NCBI GenBank assembly: GCA_021810815.1
Contig: JAJZHR010000229.1
Coordinates: 1 to 5,109, forward strand
Length of the DNA: 5,109 nucleotides
Direction: 5' to 3'
DNA from: Acidobacteriota bacterium
GTDB taxonomy: Bacteria; Acidobacteriota; Terriglobia; Terriglobales; Acidobacteriaceae
In this document: positions 1 to 5,109 of the stretch, piece after piece
How positions within the stretch are numbered: the stretch's first letter is position 1
Layout: each line of letters starts with the position of its first letter
Notes under the pieces: model-generated
What the model was told of the DNA's origin: nothing
Seen by the model: only the letters and a program-made list of their open reading frames with translations
Databases searched by the model: none
Made by a program: the position numbers and the translations under genes

Positions 1-78
1 CGTCTCGCAGCAGATCCGAGGACGGCCACCGCCGCTAGCCTACAGCACTTGGCCGAATCTTTTGCTAAAGGAAGATGA
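1..78 (+). CDS. Possible 3' end of an upstream gene (partial)
   Basis: Frame 1 is open from the first base to a TGA at 76-78. It gives a 25-residue alanine-rich C-terminus ending in LAESFAKGR. The composition (A, R, L, E) and an amphipathic look are plausible for a real protein end. Frame 2 is also open to about 106, and frame 3 stops at 36-38, so the choice of frame is weak. If real, this gene ends 70 bases before the response regulator on the same strand and could belong to the same operon. No family can be named from so short a piece. Confidence 0.3.
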   Translation, partial: RLAADPRTATAASLQHLAESFAKGR

Positions 79-89
79 ATCGTTGACGA

Positions 90-130
90 GAATACAGAAC
101 TTCTGATGTGGAAGTGAATACCTCTGATGT
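90..130 (+). promoter_or_regulatory. Direct-repeat leader upstream of the response regulator
   Basis: TCTGATGT occurs at 102-109 and again at 123-130, exactly 21 bases apart, which is two helical turns. Each copy is preceded by GAATAC (90-95 and 116-121), with a spacer of six bases in the first copy and one base in the second. The stretch is clearly more AT-rich than the coding DNA around it. A TATATC at 130-135 resembles a -10 hexamer but has no good -35 partner at the usual distance. Same-face direct repeats ahead of a regulatory gene suggest a protein-binding site; this is inference. Confidence 0.25.
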
Positions 131-148
131 ATATCACCGACTATTCCT

Positions 149-583
149 GTGAATTCTGGTACCCTCTCTTTCACAGTGGACAATACTCCAACTCTCGTGC
201 TCTGTATTGATGACGAAACACTGGGTCTCAAAGTGAGACGGATGGTGCTCGAACATGCGGGGTACCAGGTGCTCACAGCGTCAAACGGCGAAGAAGGCCT
301 TGAGGTCTTCTCCGCAAATCCTGTCGAACTGGTCGTGCTCGACTACGCAATGCCCGGCTTGAACGGCGGCGAAGTCGCAGCGCGCATGCGGCAGATCAAA
401 CCAGAAGTCCCCATCATTCTGTTGTCCGCCTACGTCGATCTGGGGCCCAATGTCGCCTCGCTCGTGGATAGGTACATGGTCAAGGGAATCGGCGCGGCAG
501 CGCTTCTGGCCGCGATCGCAAACATCCTTGCGAGCCGCCCCAGCCGACTGTGGCAAAACGGCACAGCAGCGAGGGACGCTTGA
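149..583 (+). CDS. Single-domain response regulator (CheY-like receiver)
   Basis: This 144-residue protein is almost entirely one receiver (REC) domain, about residues 15-135, with no DNA-binding or enzymatic output domain. The phosphorylation machinery is complete. The acidic pair is D21-D22 in CIDDE, the phospho-acceptor is D65 in VVLDYAMPG, the switch residue is S93 in LLSAY, the aromatic switch is Y109, and the conserved lysine is K112. It should accept phosphate from a histidine kinase in the cytoplasm. The start is a GTG at 149 without a visible Shine-Dalgarno sequence. The next in-frame candidate is GTG 176, which also lacks one, and an in-frame stop at 125-127 bars a longer product. 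The gene runs into the downstream histidine kinase gene, its likely partner. The start is the uncertain part; the family call is firm. Confidence 0.92.
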   Translation: MNSGTLSFTVDNTPTLVLCIDDETLGLKVRRMVLEHAGYQVLTASNGEEGLEVFSANPVELVVLDYAMPGLNGGEVAARMRQIKPEVPIILLSAYVDLGPNVASLVDRYMVKGIGAAALLAAIANILASRPSRLWQNGTAARDA

Positions 584-2421
584 AACTCGACCAATTCCGA
601 GGGCAGCTCCGCAAAACAGTCGCTCTGCCCGTTGCCGCGCTGCTCTTGCTGGTCGGCGCTCTGAGCCTGCAACTGCGCGGAACCACCAACATCCTGTTCG
701 ATGTCGAGCGCACGGACGAGATGATGGCCGACACGCAGACTCTGCTCAGGTACATCATCGATGCGGAGACGGGTATGCGGGGCTTCCAGATCACCCGCGA
801 CCGCACGTTTCTGCAGTCCTACCTGGATGCGCAGCCATACATCGACGGTCTGCTCCAGACATTGCCGGGACGCATTGCCGACCCCACCTTGCAAAGCCAG
901 GTTCAGCAACTCACAGCCTCCTACACCCAGTGGCGCAACAATTTCGCCATTCCATTGCTGGAGGCCAGCCGTTCCTCAGTCATCTTCAACGACCCGGGAT
1001 TCAATCTGACGGGCAAGCAGGAGATGGACAGCATCCGCAAGCAGTGCGACGAAATTCTTCGCAGGGAAAACGATTCGCGCACTCGCGGATCGCAGAGCGC
1101 GAGGAGTCAGGTGCGATCCACACTGATCGTTACCCTGCTGATGGCTCTCATCCTGGGTGTCGCTCTGGCCGGAACCACGCGGGAGAGTCTGTACACCGTC
1201 TCCGACGCCTACAAGCACACTCTCTCTGAACTGCACTCGAAGACCAACGCGATCGCATTCGAGGCGCGCAGACTTGAGACCACCCTCCAGGCCATCGGGG
1301 ATGGTGTCATTGTCTGCGACGCGGAGGGGCGCGTGGAACGCATCAACCCCGTTGCGCAGATACTCACTGGATGGACACAGAAGGAGGCTCTGGGAGTTCC
1401 GCTCGAGACCATCTTTCGCCTGGTCAACGAGGAGACGCGCAAGTCTGTCGAAAGCCAGGCCACAAAGGTGAAGCGCCTGGGCAGCGTCTCCAGCCTGGCG
1501 AGCCATACCATTCTGATCGCTCGCGATGGCACGGAATGCCAGATCGAGGACAGCGTGGCCCCAATCCGCGATGAGTACGGAGTGTTGACCGGCATCGTGC
1601 TCGTTTTCCGCGACGTGACCCAGCAGCGCAGATCGGAGGACGCTCTGCAGGCGAGCCAGAAACTCGCCATGGCAGGGCGGCTCTCCGCCACAATTGCCCA
1701 CGAAATCCACAACCCGCTCGATTCCGTCGCCAACCTGCTCTACCTGCTCCAGCAAAAGCCCTCCGCAGAAGAGGCCGACCACTATCTGGATCTGGCGCGG
1801 CAGGAGATCGCGCGCGTGACACAAATCAGCCGTACCATGCTCAGCCTTTACCGTGAATCAAGAATCCCGGTGCGGGTTGAACTCAAGGATCTTCTGCAAG
1901 GTCTCCTGTTGCTCATCAACCCACGGCTGGCCGCGCAGCGAATCACCTGCGAGATCAACCTCCCAACTCCTGTGACGATCGAAGGGTTTCCCTCGGAGCT
2001 TCGCCAAGTCTTCAACAATCTGATCGACAATGCCGCCGAGGCTGCTGGCAACGACGGCGAAGTGCGAATCGAGTTGCGCGCCCAGCCCGCAACCTTTCAG
2101 CCAAGCGGCTCTTCTACACCAGTTGGTGCAATCGTCGAGATCGCGGACAATGGCCCCGGCATTCCCGCGGACACGCTTCCCCATCTTTTTCAGCCGTTCT
2201 TCACCACCAAAGGCCAGCAAGGCACCGGCCTCGGGCTTTGGGTAAGCCGTGGAATCGTGGAGAAGCACGGCGGCACCATCACCGTGGAGACAGAGACCGA
2301 GGGAGAGCGCCACGGCTCTGTCCTCCGCGTCTTCCTGCCTGAGAAGATCGGCGGCGGGGGCAGAACCTTTGGCCGGCGAATCGGCGATAGCAACCAGATC
2401 GAGATGACCAGAAACCCATGA
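550..2421 (+). CDS. CHASE3-PAS sensor histidine kinase
   Basis: This 623-residue membrane sensor kinase has a first transmembrane segment at about 23-42 and an extracytoplasmic CHASE3 sensor at about 43-186, with the hallmark DAETGMRGFQITRD at 71-84. A second transmembrane segment lies at about 190-208. A short linker without a clear HAMP leads to a PAS domain at about 242-357 and a HisKA dimerisation domain at about 368-435. The phospho-acceptor is H384 in AHEIHNPL. The HExxN pattern (E385, N388) is typical of kinases that also have phosphatase activity. The HATPase domain (about 478-597) has the N box N490-N494, G1 box DNGPGIP at 533-539, F box FQPFFTTK and G2 box GTGLGL at 558-563. All catalytic motifs are intact. 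The entry uses the GTG at 550, which overlaps the receiver gene by 34 bases and lacks a Shine-Dalgarno sequence. A TTG at 580 has one and would remove only 10 residues before the first membrane segment. The CHASE3 ligand is unknown. Confidence 0.95.
   Translation: MAKRHSSEGRLKLDQFRGQLRKTVALPVAALLLLVGALSLQLRGTTNILFDVERTDEMMADTQTLLRYIIDAETGMRGFQITRDRTFLQSYLDAQPYIDGLLQTLPGRIADPTLQSQVQQLTASYTQWRNNFAIPLLEASRSSVIFNDPGFNLTGKQEMDSIRKQCDEILRRENDSRTRGSQSARSQVRSTLIVTLLMALILGVALAGTTRESLYTVSDAYKHTLSELHSKTNAIAFEARRLETTLQAIGDGVIVCDAEGRVERINPVAQILTGWTQKEALGVPLETIFRLVNEETRKSVESQATKVKRLGSVSSLASHTILIARDGTECQIEDSVAPIRDEYGVLTGIVLVFRDVTQQRRSEDALQASQKLAMAGRLSATIAHEIHNPLDSVANLLYLLQQKPSAEEADHYLDLARQEIARVTQISRTMLSLYRESRIPVRVELKDLLQGLLLLINPRLAAQRITCEINLPTPVTIEGFPSELRQVFNNLIDNAAEAAGNDGEVRIELRAQPATFQPSGSSTPVGAIVEIADNGPGIPADTLPHLFQPFFTTKGQQGTGLGLWVSRGIVEKHGGTITVETETEGERHGSVLRVFLPEKIGGGGRTFGRRIGDSNQIEMTRNP
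571..583 (+). promoter_or_regulatory. Ribosome binding site and TTGA stop/start overlap for the kinase
   Basis: GAGGGA at 571-576 lies a few bases before a TTG at 580-582 that is in frame with the kinase. This TTG overlaps the response-regulator stop TGA (581-583) as TTGA. Such stop/start overlaps are common where a terminating ribosome restarts on the next gene. The GTG at 550 has no comparable site, so this may be the true kinase start, giving 613 residues. TTG is the rarer start codon, so the choice stays open. Confidence 0.45.
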
Positions 2422-2462
2422 GCCGGACGTCCCAATACGGGGAAACCTGAACAAGTCCGGCT
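2421..2462 (+). terminator. Inverted repeat after the kinase stop, possible terminator
   Basis: AGCCGGAC (2421-2428) and GTCCGGCT (2455-2462) are perfect complements. They form an 8-bp GC-rich stem beginning on the last base of the kinase stop codon. The 26-base loop can hold an inner stem, TCCC at 2430-2433 with GGGA at 2440-2443. Only two further T residues follow the 3' arm, so it lacks the long U tract of a classic intrinsic terminator. It could instead be a 3'-end processing or RNA-stability hairpin. It lies between the two-component pair and xdhC and supports their being separate transcripts. Confidence 0.4.
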
Positions 2463-2570
2463 TTGAAGGGGCGAGACTTGAGTTCCTCCGTAATTGGCTG
2501 CAGTTGCGCTACCCTTGAAAGGAGTAGAGGGTCGATCTCAATCCTCTGAACAGACCGTCTGCTCCACGGC

Positions 2571-2576
2571 AGGAGA
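2571..2576 (+). promoter_or_regulatory. Ribosome binding site deciding the XdhC start
   Basis: AGGAGA lies ten bases before the ATG at 2587. It decides the start against a TTG at 2494 in the same frame, which has no Shine-Dalgarno sequence. The TTG would add 31 residues that do not belong to the family. An AAAGGAG at 2518-2524 has no start codon at a suitable distance in this frame. Confidence 0.6.
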
Positions 2577-2586
2577 ACCGCGCCGC

Positions 2587-3759
2587 ATGTCCGAAATCCG
2601 CCAAATGCTCTCTGTCTGGACGAACGCTGAAGCTGCGGGAGAGGACTGGGCGCTGGCCACCGTGGTGCGCGTCGAAGGCTCCTCCTATCGCAAACCAGGA
2701 ACCCGCATGATGCTGACGCGCAGCGGTCTGCGCAGCGGCATGGTGTCCGGCGGCTGCCTGGAAGGCGAAATCAGCCGCAAAATCTGGTGGCTCACGGAAA
2801 ACGGCCCCGCCATCCAGAGGTACATCAGCTCCTTTGAAGAAGACGCGTCCGCAGCCGAGCAGCCAGCCTATGGCCTGGGATGCGGCGGCACAGTCTCCGT
2901 GCTGATGGAGCGGGCCGCCACCGCGCGAGCCACTCTCCAGGCGCTGCAAGCCAGCGTGGAAGCACGCGAGCCTTCCGCCATCGTCACCGTCATCGCGTCG
3001 GCCCATCCACTGATTGCCGTTGGGGCGCGCCTCATCCTGGCCGCCAGTCCCAATGGCACAGCAGCCGGGCCCGTGCTCGAAAACACGCTGCCGCCGCTCG
3101 CCGATCTTCACGCAATCGCCCGCGAAACGCTGGAGCAAGGCCGCAACATCACGCGCAGCATCTCCATCGAGGACAAGGCCGTCGAAGTCTTCGCCGAGCA
3201 CATCGATCCACCGTTCGCGTTCTTCATCTGCGGCGCTGGCGATGACGCGCTTCCCCTCGCAGATCTCGCGCAAACCATGGGCTGGCACGTCACCATGGCG
3301 GATGGCCGCTCCAACCTGGTCCGCCGGGAGCGCTTCCCTCACGCGGACGCTCTCACCGTGCTGGACCACTCTGCCCCTCTGCTGGGCCTCAGCCTTCGCA
3401 ATCAGCCTTTGGATTTGGGCGGAGCCGCAGCCATAGCGAACAGCGGAGCGGTGCTGGTGACGCACAGCTACGCCCAGGACCGCGAACTCCTCCGCTCCCT
3501 GCTGCCGCTCAACCTTCGCTATCTCGGAGTTCTCGGCCCCCGCAGCCGCACGCTCAGGCTGGTGGAGGAAATCGCCGATTCCATCCACCTCACCGTGGAC
3601 GATTGCATGGCCCGCCTGCACGCTCCGGTCGGCCTCGACCTGGGCGCGGACAAACCGGCTGGCATCGCACTCGCCATCGTCGCCGAAATCCACGCCGATC
3701 TCCACAGCCGCTCCGCCGCGCCTCTGCGCGAAAAAGCCGCCAGCTCAAATCAACCCTGA
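2587..3759 (+). CDS. XdhC/CoxI-family molybdoenzyme maturation protein
   Basis: This 390-residue cytoplasmic protein has the two domains of the XdhC/CoxI family. The N-terminal XdhC_CoxI domain (about 10-105) shows RVEGSSYRKPGTRM from about 28, SGGCLEGEI at 54-62 and YGLGCGGTV at 95-103. The C-terminal Rossmann domain (about 208-370) has the nucleotide-binding-type loop GAGDDALPL at 216-224, YLGVLGPRSRT ending at 322, and HAPVGLDLGADKPAGIALAI starting at 345. In Rhodobacter capsulatus, XdhC binds molybdenum cofactor, promotes its sulfuration and delivers it to xanthine dehydrogenase; CoxI-type relatives serve CO dehydrogenase and similar hydroxylases. The sequence does not say which client this one serves. 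No hydroxylase subunit, MobA-like transferase or cysteine desulfurase gene is in the window. The length is slightly above the common 330-380 residues, partly from a polar C-terminal tail. The next gene is convergent, so no cotranscribed partner follows. Confidence 0.93.
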   Translation: MSEIRQMLSVWTNAEAAGEDWALATVVRVEGSSYRKPGTRMMLTRSGLRSGMVSGGCLEGEISRKIWWLTENGPAIQRYISSFEEDASAAEQPAYGLGCGGTVSVLMERAATARATLQALQASVEAREPSAIVTVIASAHPLIAVGARLILAASPNGTAAGPVLENTLPPLADLHAIARETLEQGRNITRSISIEDKAVEVFAEHIDPPFAFFICGAGDDALPLADLAQTMGWHVTMADGRSNLVRRERFPHADALTVLDHSAPLLGLSLRNQPLDLGGAAAIANSGAVLVTHSYAQDRELLRSLLPLNLRYLGVLGPRSRTLRLVEEIADSIHLTVDDCMARLHAPVGLDLGADKPAGIALAIVAEIHADLHSRSAAPLREKAASSNQP

Positions 3760-3908
3760 GCCAGCCCCCGCGCTCATCCGGCCGAGCAGGTTCTCCCCCG
3801 CGGTCATCTTCTTCGTGCTGCCATCCTTCTATGAAAAATGGCGCATTCTGACCGATGGGCGCAGCCGTCCAGAGGCAATTGGGCCGCAATTGCAGCAACA
3901 GCGACAGC
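3760..3908. other. Convergent intergenic spacer with a small hairpin
   Basis: This 149-bp spacer separates the ends of two convergent genes. GCAATTG at 3875-3881 and CAATTGC at 3887-3893 form a perfect 7-bp stem around the 5-base loop GGCCG, readable from both strands. No T tract follows on either strand, so it is at best a weak bidirectional terminator. I see no small gene, RNA or repeat family in the rest of the spacer. Confidence 0.35.
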
Positions 3909-4868
3909 TCAGTCGCCCTCGCCATGAACGAGCCGCAGATTGCTCAGCCTCAAATCGCGCTTCGACCTTGCGACTTTCCCGTTGGCGTCTCCCCGGCGAT
4001 ACGGTGGCGCAAGCCATTCTCGCAGTCGGCTGTTCACCTCGCCCGGCATCTCCTCATACGGCAGATGCCCTGCTCCCTCCAGCACGGTCAACACCGAGCG
4101 ATGCAGAACCTCGTTCAGCTTGTGGGCGGACGACAACGACACCGCTCGATCCTTGTCGCCCCACAGCAGCAGCATCGGCTTATCCTCCAGCCTGGGCAAG
4201 GCCTCGCTCACCTGCTGCATATCCTCGAACCAGCAGTTGAGTATGTTCATCACATGCTGCGCCGTTCCCGGTATCTGAAGCGCCGAAACGTAGTTCGCGA
4301 GCGTGCCTGGAGGCACCCGCGCCGGATCTCCATACATCCTGCCCAGAGCGATGTCCTGCACCGGCTCCGGCAAAAACGGCACCTGCAGCACAAACCACTT
4401 GCCCAGCGCTGTGCGGTAGAAGCGAATGATCGCGTCGGACAGATCGGAGTAGGGGTTGGCCGGGGCCACGAGAACCAGTTTGCCCACGCGCTCGGGGTAG
4501 CGCGCCGCCAGCAGCATGGCGATGGCTCCTCCATGCGATGTTCCCACCACATCCGCCGTCTGCAGATGCAGAGCGTCCATGAACGCGATCACCCGCTCCG
4601 CAGTCGCCGACATGCTCGCATCCAGGCCAGGAACCCTGTCGGATTGGCCCAGACCAAGGAGGTCGATGGCGTACACGGTCGCATCGTGCGCCAAGGGCCT
4701 CATGTTGCGCCGCCATGAAAACGCAGAGCCGATGATGCCGTGGATCAGGATCACCGGAGGCCCTGATCCTGTCACCATATAATGCATGCGGGCCCCGTCC
4801 ACCTCGGCCCAGTCGCTTCGAATTGCTGACGGCTGCATATTTTCCATCATCCAGGTTGCAAGCGTCAT
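3909..4868 (-). CDS. Alpha/beta-fold hydrolase
   Basis: This 319-residue protein has the alpha/beta-hydrolase fold with all catalytic elements. The oxyanion-hole HG is at H43-G44 (VILIHGIIG), and the strand-4 region reads AIDLLGLGQSD. The nucleophile elbow is GTSHGG with S111, the acid is D240 in WGDKDRAV, and the base is H268 in GAGHLPYEE. The cap region (about 138-225) is rich in hydrophobic and aromatic residues. The serine nucleophile argues against a dehalogenase, which would use aspartate, and points to an esterase or C-C bond hydrolase; the substrate cannot be told. No signal peptide is evident. A basic tail of about 30 residues follows the last helix (ends LREWL). The ATG at 4868 is chosen because AAGAGG lies six bases before it; the in-frame ATG at 4886 would add six residues but has no ribosome binding site. 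The gene stands alone, convergent to xdhC. Confidence 0.93.
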   Translation of the reverse strand: MTLATWMMENMQPSAIRSDWAEVDGARMHYMVTGSGPPVILIHGIIGSAFSWRRNMRPLAHDATVYAIDLLGLGQSDRVPGLDASMSATAERVIAFMDALHLQTADVVGTSHGGAIAMLLAARYPERVGKLVLVAPANPYSDLSDAIIRFYRTALGKWFVLQVPFLPEPVQDIALGRMYGDPARVPPGTLANYVSALQIPGTAQHVMNILNCWFEDMQQVSEALPRLEDKPMLLLWGDKDRAVSLSSAHKLNEVLHRSVLTVLEGAGHLPYEEMPGEVNSRLREWLAPPYRRGDANGKVARSKRDLRLSNLRLVHGEGD

Positions 4869-4880
4869 GTAGCCCCTCTT
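4869..4880 (-). promoter_or_regulatory. Ribosome binding site of the hydrolase gene
   Basis: Read on the - strand, AAGAGG (4880 down to 4875) is followed by six bases and then the ATG at 4868. This favours that ATG over the one at 4886, upstream of which no purine-rich motif is visible. Confidence 0.55.
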
Positions 4881-4922
4881 TGCCATTGATGGCTAAAGAG
4901 ATCCACGACGACCTCCGAAGCC

Positions 4923-4962
4923 ATTGGACGCAAAATTATTCCATCTGTCACCATATTGTGAC
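4923..4962 (-). promoter_or_regulatory. Candidate promoter and overlapping operator dyad of the hydrolase gene
   Basis: On the - strand, GTGACA (4951 down to 4946) matches five of six bases of TTGACA. It is followed after exactly 17 bases by TCCAAT (4928 down to 4923), which matches four of six bases of TATAAT. This would start transcription about 50 bases before the ATG. A perfect dyad, GTCAC (4947-4951), CATATT, GTGAC (4958-4962), covers the -35 element and has the size of a dimeric repressor site. The dyad is directly visible; the promoter and operator roles are inferred. Confidence 0.3.
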
Positions 4963-4973
4963 GCTCTGTTGCA

Positions 4974-5066
4974 GCGGCAGGATGCCTGAACCACCAGCGG
5001 TGCAAAACCGGGTGCCAATCCGCCGCGCACGCACAGCCTCGCCCCCACTCGCCACCCCCCTGCCGC
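4974..5066. other. Gene-free stretch with a long-range inverted repeat
   Basis: GCGGCAGG (4974-4981) and CCTGCCGC (5059-5066) are perfect complements enclosing 77 bases. Inside are shorter possible stems, for example CACC/GGTG around AGC at 4992-5002. The + strand is C-rich in its right part and the - strand correspondingly G-rich. Together with the flanks (4869-5109) I find no convincing gene here. It could be a structured leader RNA or chance pairing in GC-rich DNA. Confidence 0.25.
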
Positions 5067-5083
5067 AGCCGCATACTCTCAAC

Positions 5084-5104
5084 TGTTCCCTGTTCCCTGT
5101 TCCC
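5084..5104. repeat. Heptanucleotide tandem repeat TGTTCCC x3
   Basis: Three perfect head-to-tail copies of TGTTCCC fill 5084-5104 and then break into TGACA at the window edge, so the full array length cannot be seen. The 7-bp period is out of step with codons and lies in non-coding DNA. Short heptamer arrays between genes are known as dispersed repeat families in some bacteria, notably cyanobacteria; a comparable family in this genome is inference. Confidence 0.75.
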
Positions 5105-5109
5105 TGACA

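Noticed and set aside
83..111. Promoter with TTGACG as -35 before the response regulator
   Set aside because: The hexamer at 16-18 bases downstream (around ATGTGG) does not resemble a -10 element, and the TATATC at 130-135 is too far away.
2494..2586. N-terminal extension of XdhC from TTG 2494
   Set aside because: There is no ribosome binding site and the 31 extra residues do not resemble the family, whereas ATG 2587 has AGGAGA ten bases upstream.
2509..3705. 398-codon open frame on the - strand opposite xdhC
   Set aside because: It is antisense to a gene with clear family motifs, has a histidine-, glycine- and arginine-rich low-information composition, and matches no family I recognise. 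Long antisense frames are usual in GC-rich DNA.
3855..4718. 287-codon open frame on the + strand opposite the hydrolase
   Set aside because: Its product is rich in R, H and Q with no recognisable domain, while the opposite strand encodes a hydrolase with an intact catalytic triad. It is a shadow frame.
4969..5050. Cobalamin riboswitch suggested by GGTGCAAAACC and GGTGCCAATCC
   Set aside because: These resemble fragments of the B12 core, but the preceding GGGAA-type element and the following CCCCGC-ACTGT element are missing or out of order.
5041..5066. G-quadruplex on the - strand
   Set aside because: Only two runs of three or more G are separated by a loop; the other runs have two G, so a stable four-run quadruplex is not supported.
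4865..5074. 69-codon open frame on the - strand upstream of the hydrolase
   Set aside because: Composition is unlike the neighbouring genes, there is no ribosome binding site, and it overlaps the hydrolase start and its likely promoter.

Overview
The window holds four protein-coding genes in a GC-rich bacterial background. No RNA gene, insertion sequence, CRISPR array or phage gene is recognisable. The protein style (alanine-rich, GC-rich third positions, GTG/TTG starts) and a TGTTCCC heptanucleotide tandem repeat in the right flank would fit a soil bacterium such as a member of the Acidobacteriota. That assignment is an inference; no taxonomic marker gene is present.

Left region (1-2421, + strand). 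After a possible 25-codon tail of an upstream gene (1-78), an AT-richer leader carries a direct repeat of TCTGATGT. It precedes a single-domain CheY-like response regulator (149-583). This gene overlaps a membrane histidine kinase (550-2421) built as TM-CHASE3-TM-PAS-HisKA-HATPase. The overlap implies translational coupling and a cognate pair. The regulator has no output domain, so the pathway must act through a partner protein, a further phosphotransfer step, or feedback on the kinase. A perfect 8-bp inverted repeat directly after the kinase stop (2421-2462) may mark the end of this transcript.

Centre (2587-3759, + strand). An XdhC/CoxI-family protein has both its N-terminal domain and its C-terminal Rossmann domain. 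This family matures molybdenum-cofactor hydroxylases such as xanthine dehydrogenase or aerobic CO dehydrogenase. No molybdoenzyme subunit gene is present in the window, so its client is unknown.

Right region (3760-5109). A 149-bp convergent spacer with a 7-bp hairpin separates xdhC from an alpha/beta-hydrolase gene on the - strand, which has a complete Ser-Asp-His triad. Its upstream region holds a sigma70-like promoter candidate overlapped by a GTCAC-N6-GTGAC dyad, then a gene-free stretch with an 8-bp long-range inverted repeat, and finally the heptanucleotide repeat at the window edge.

The three units (two-component pair, XdhC, hydrolase) look like separate transcription units, and nothing in the sequence links them functionally. 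I do not see a convincing novel multi-gene system. The points most worth a second look are the output-less two-component pair, the isolated XdhC gene and the small non-coding repeats.
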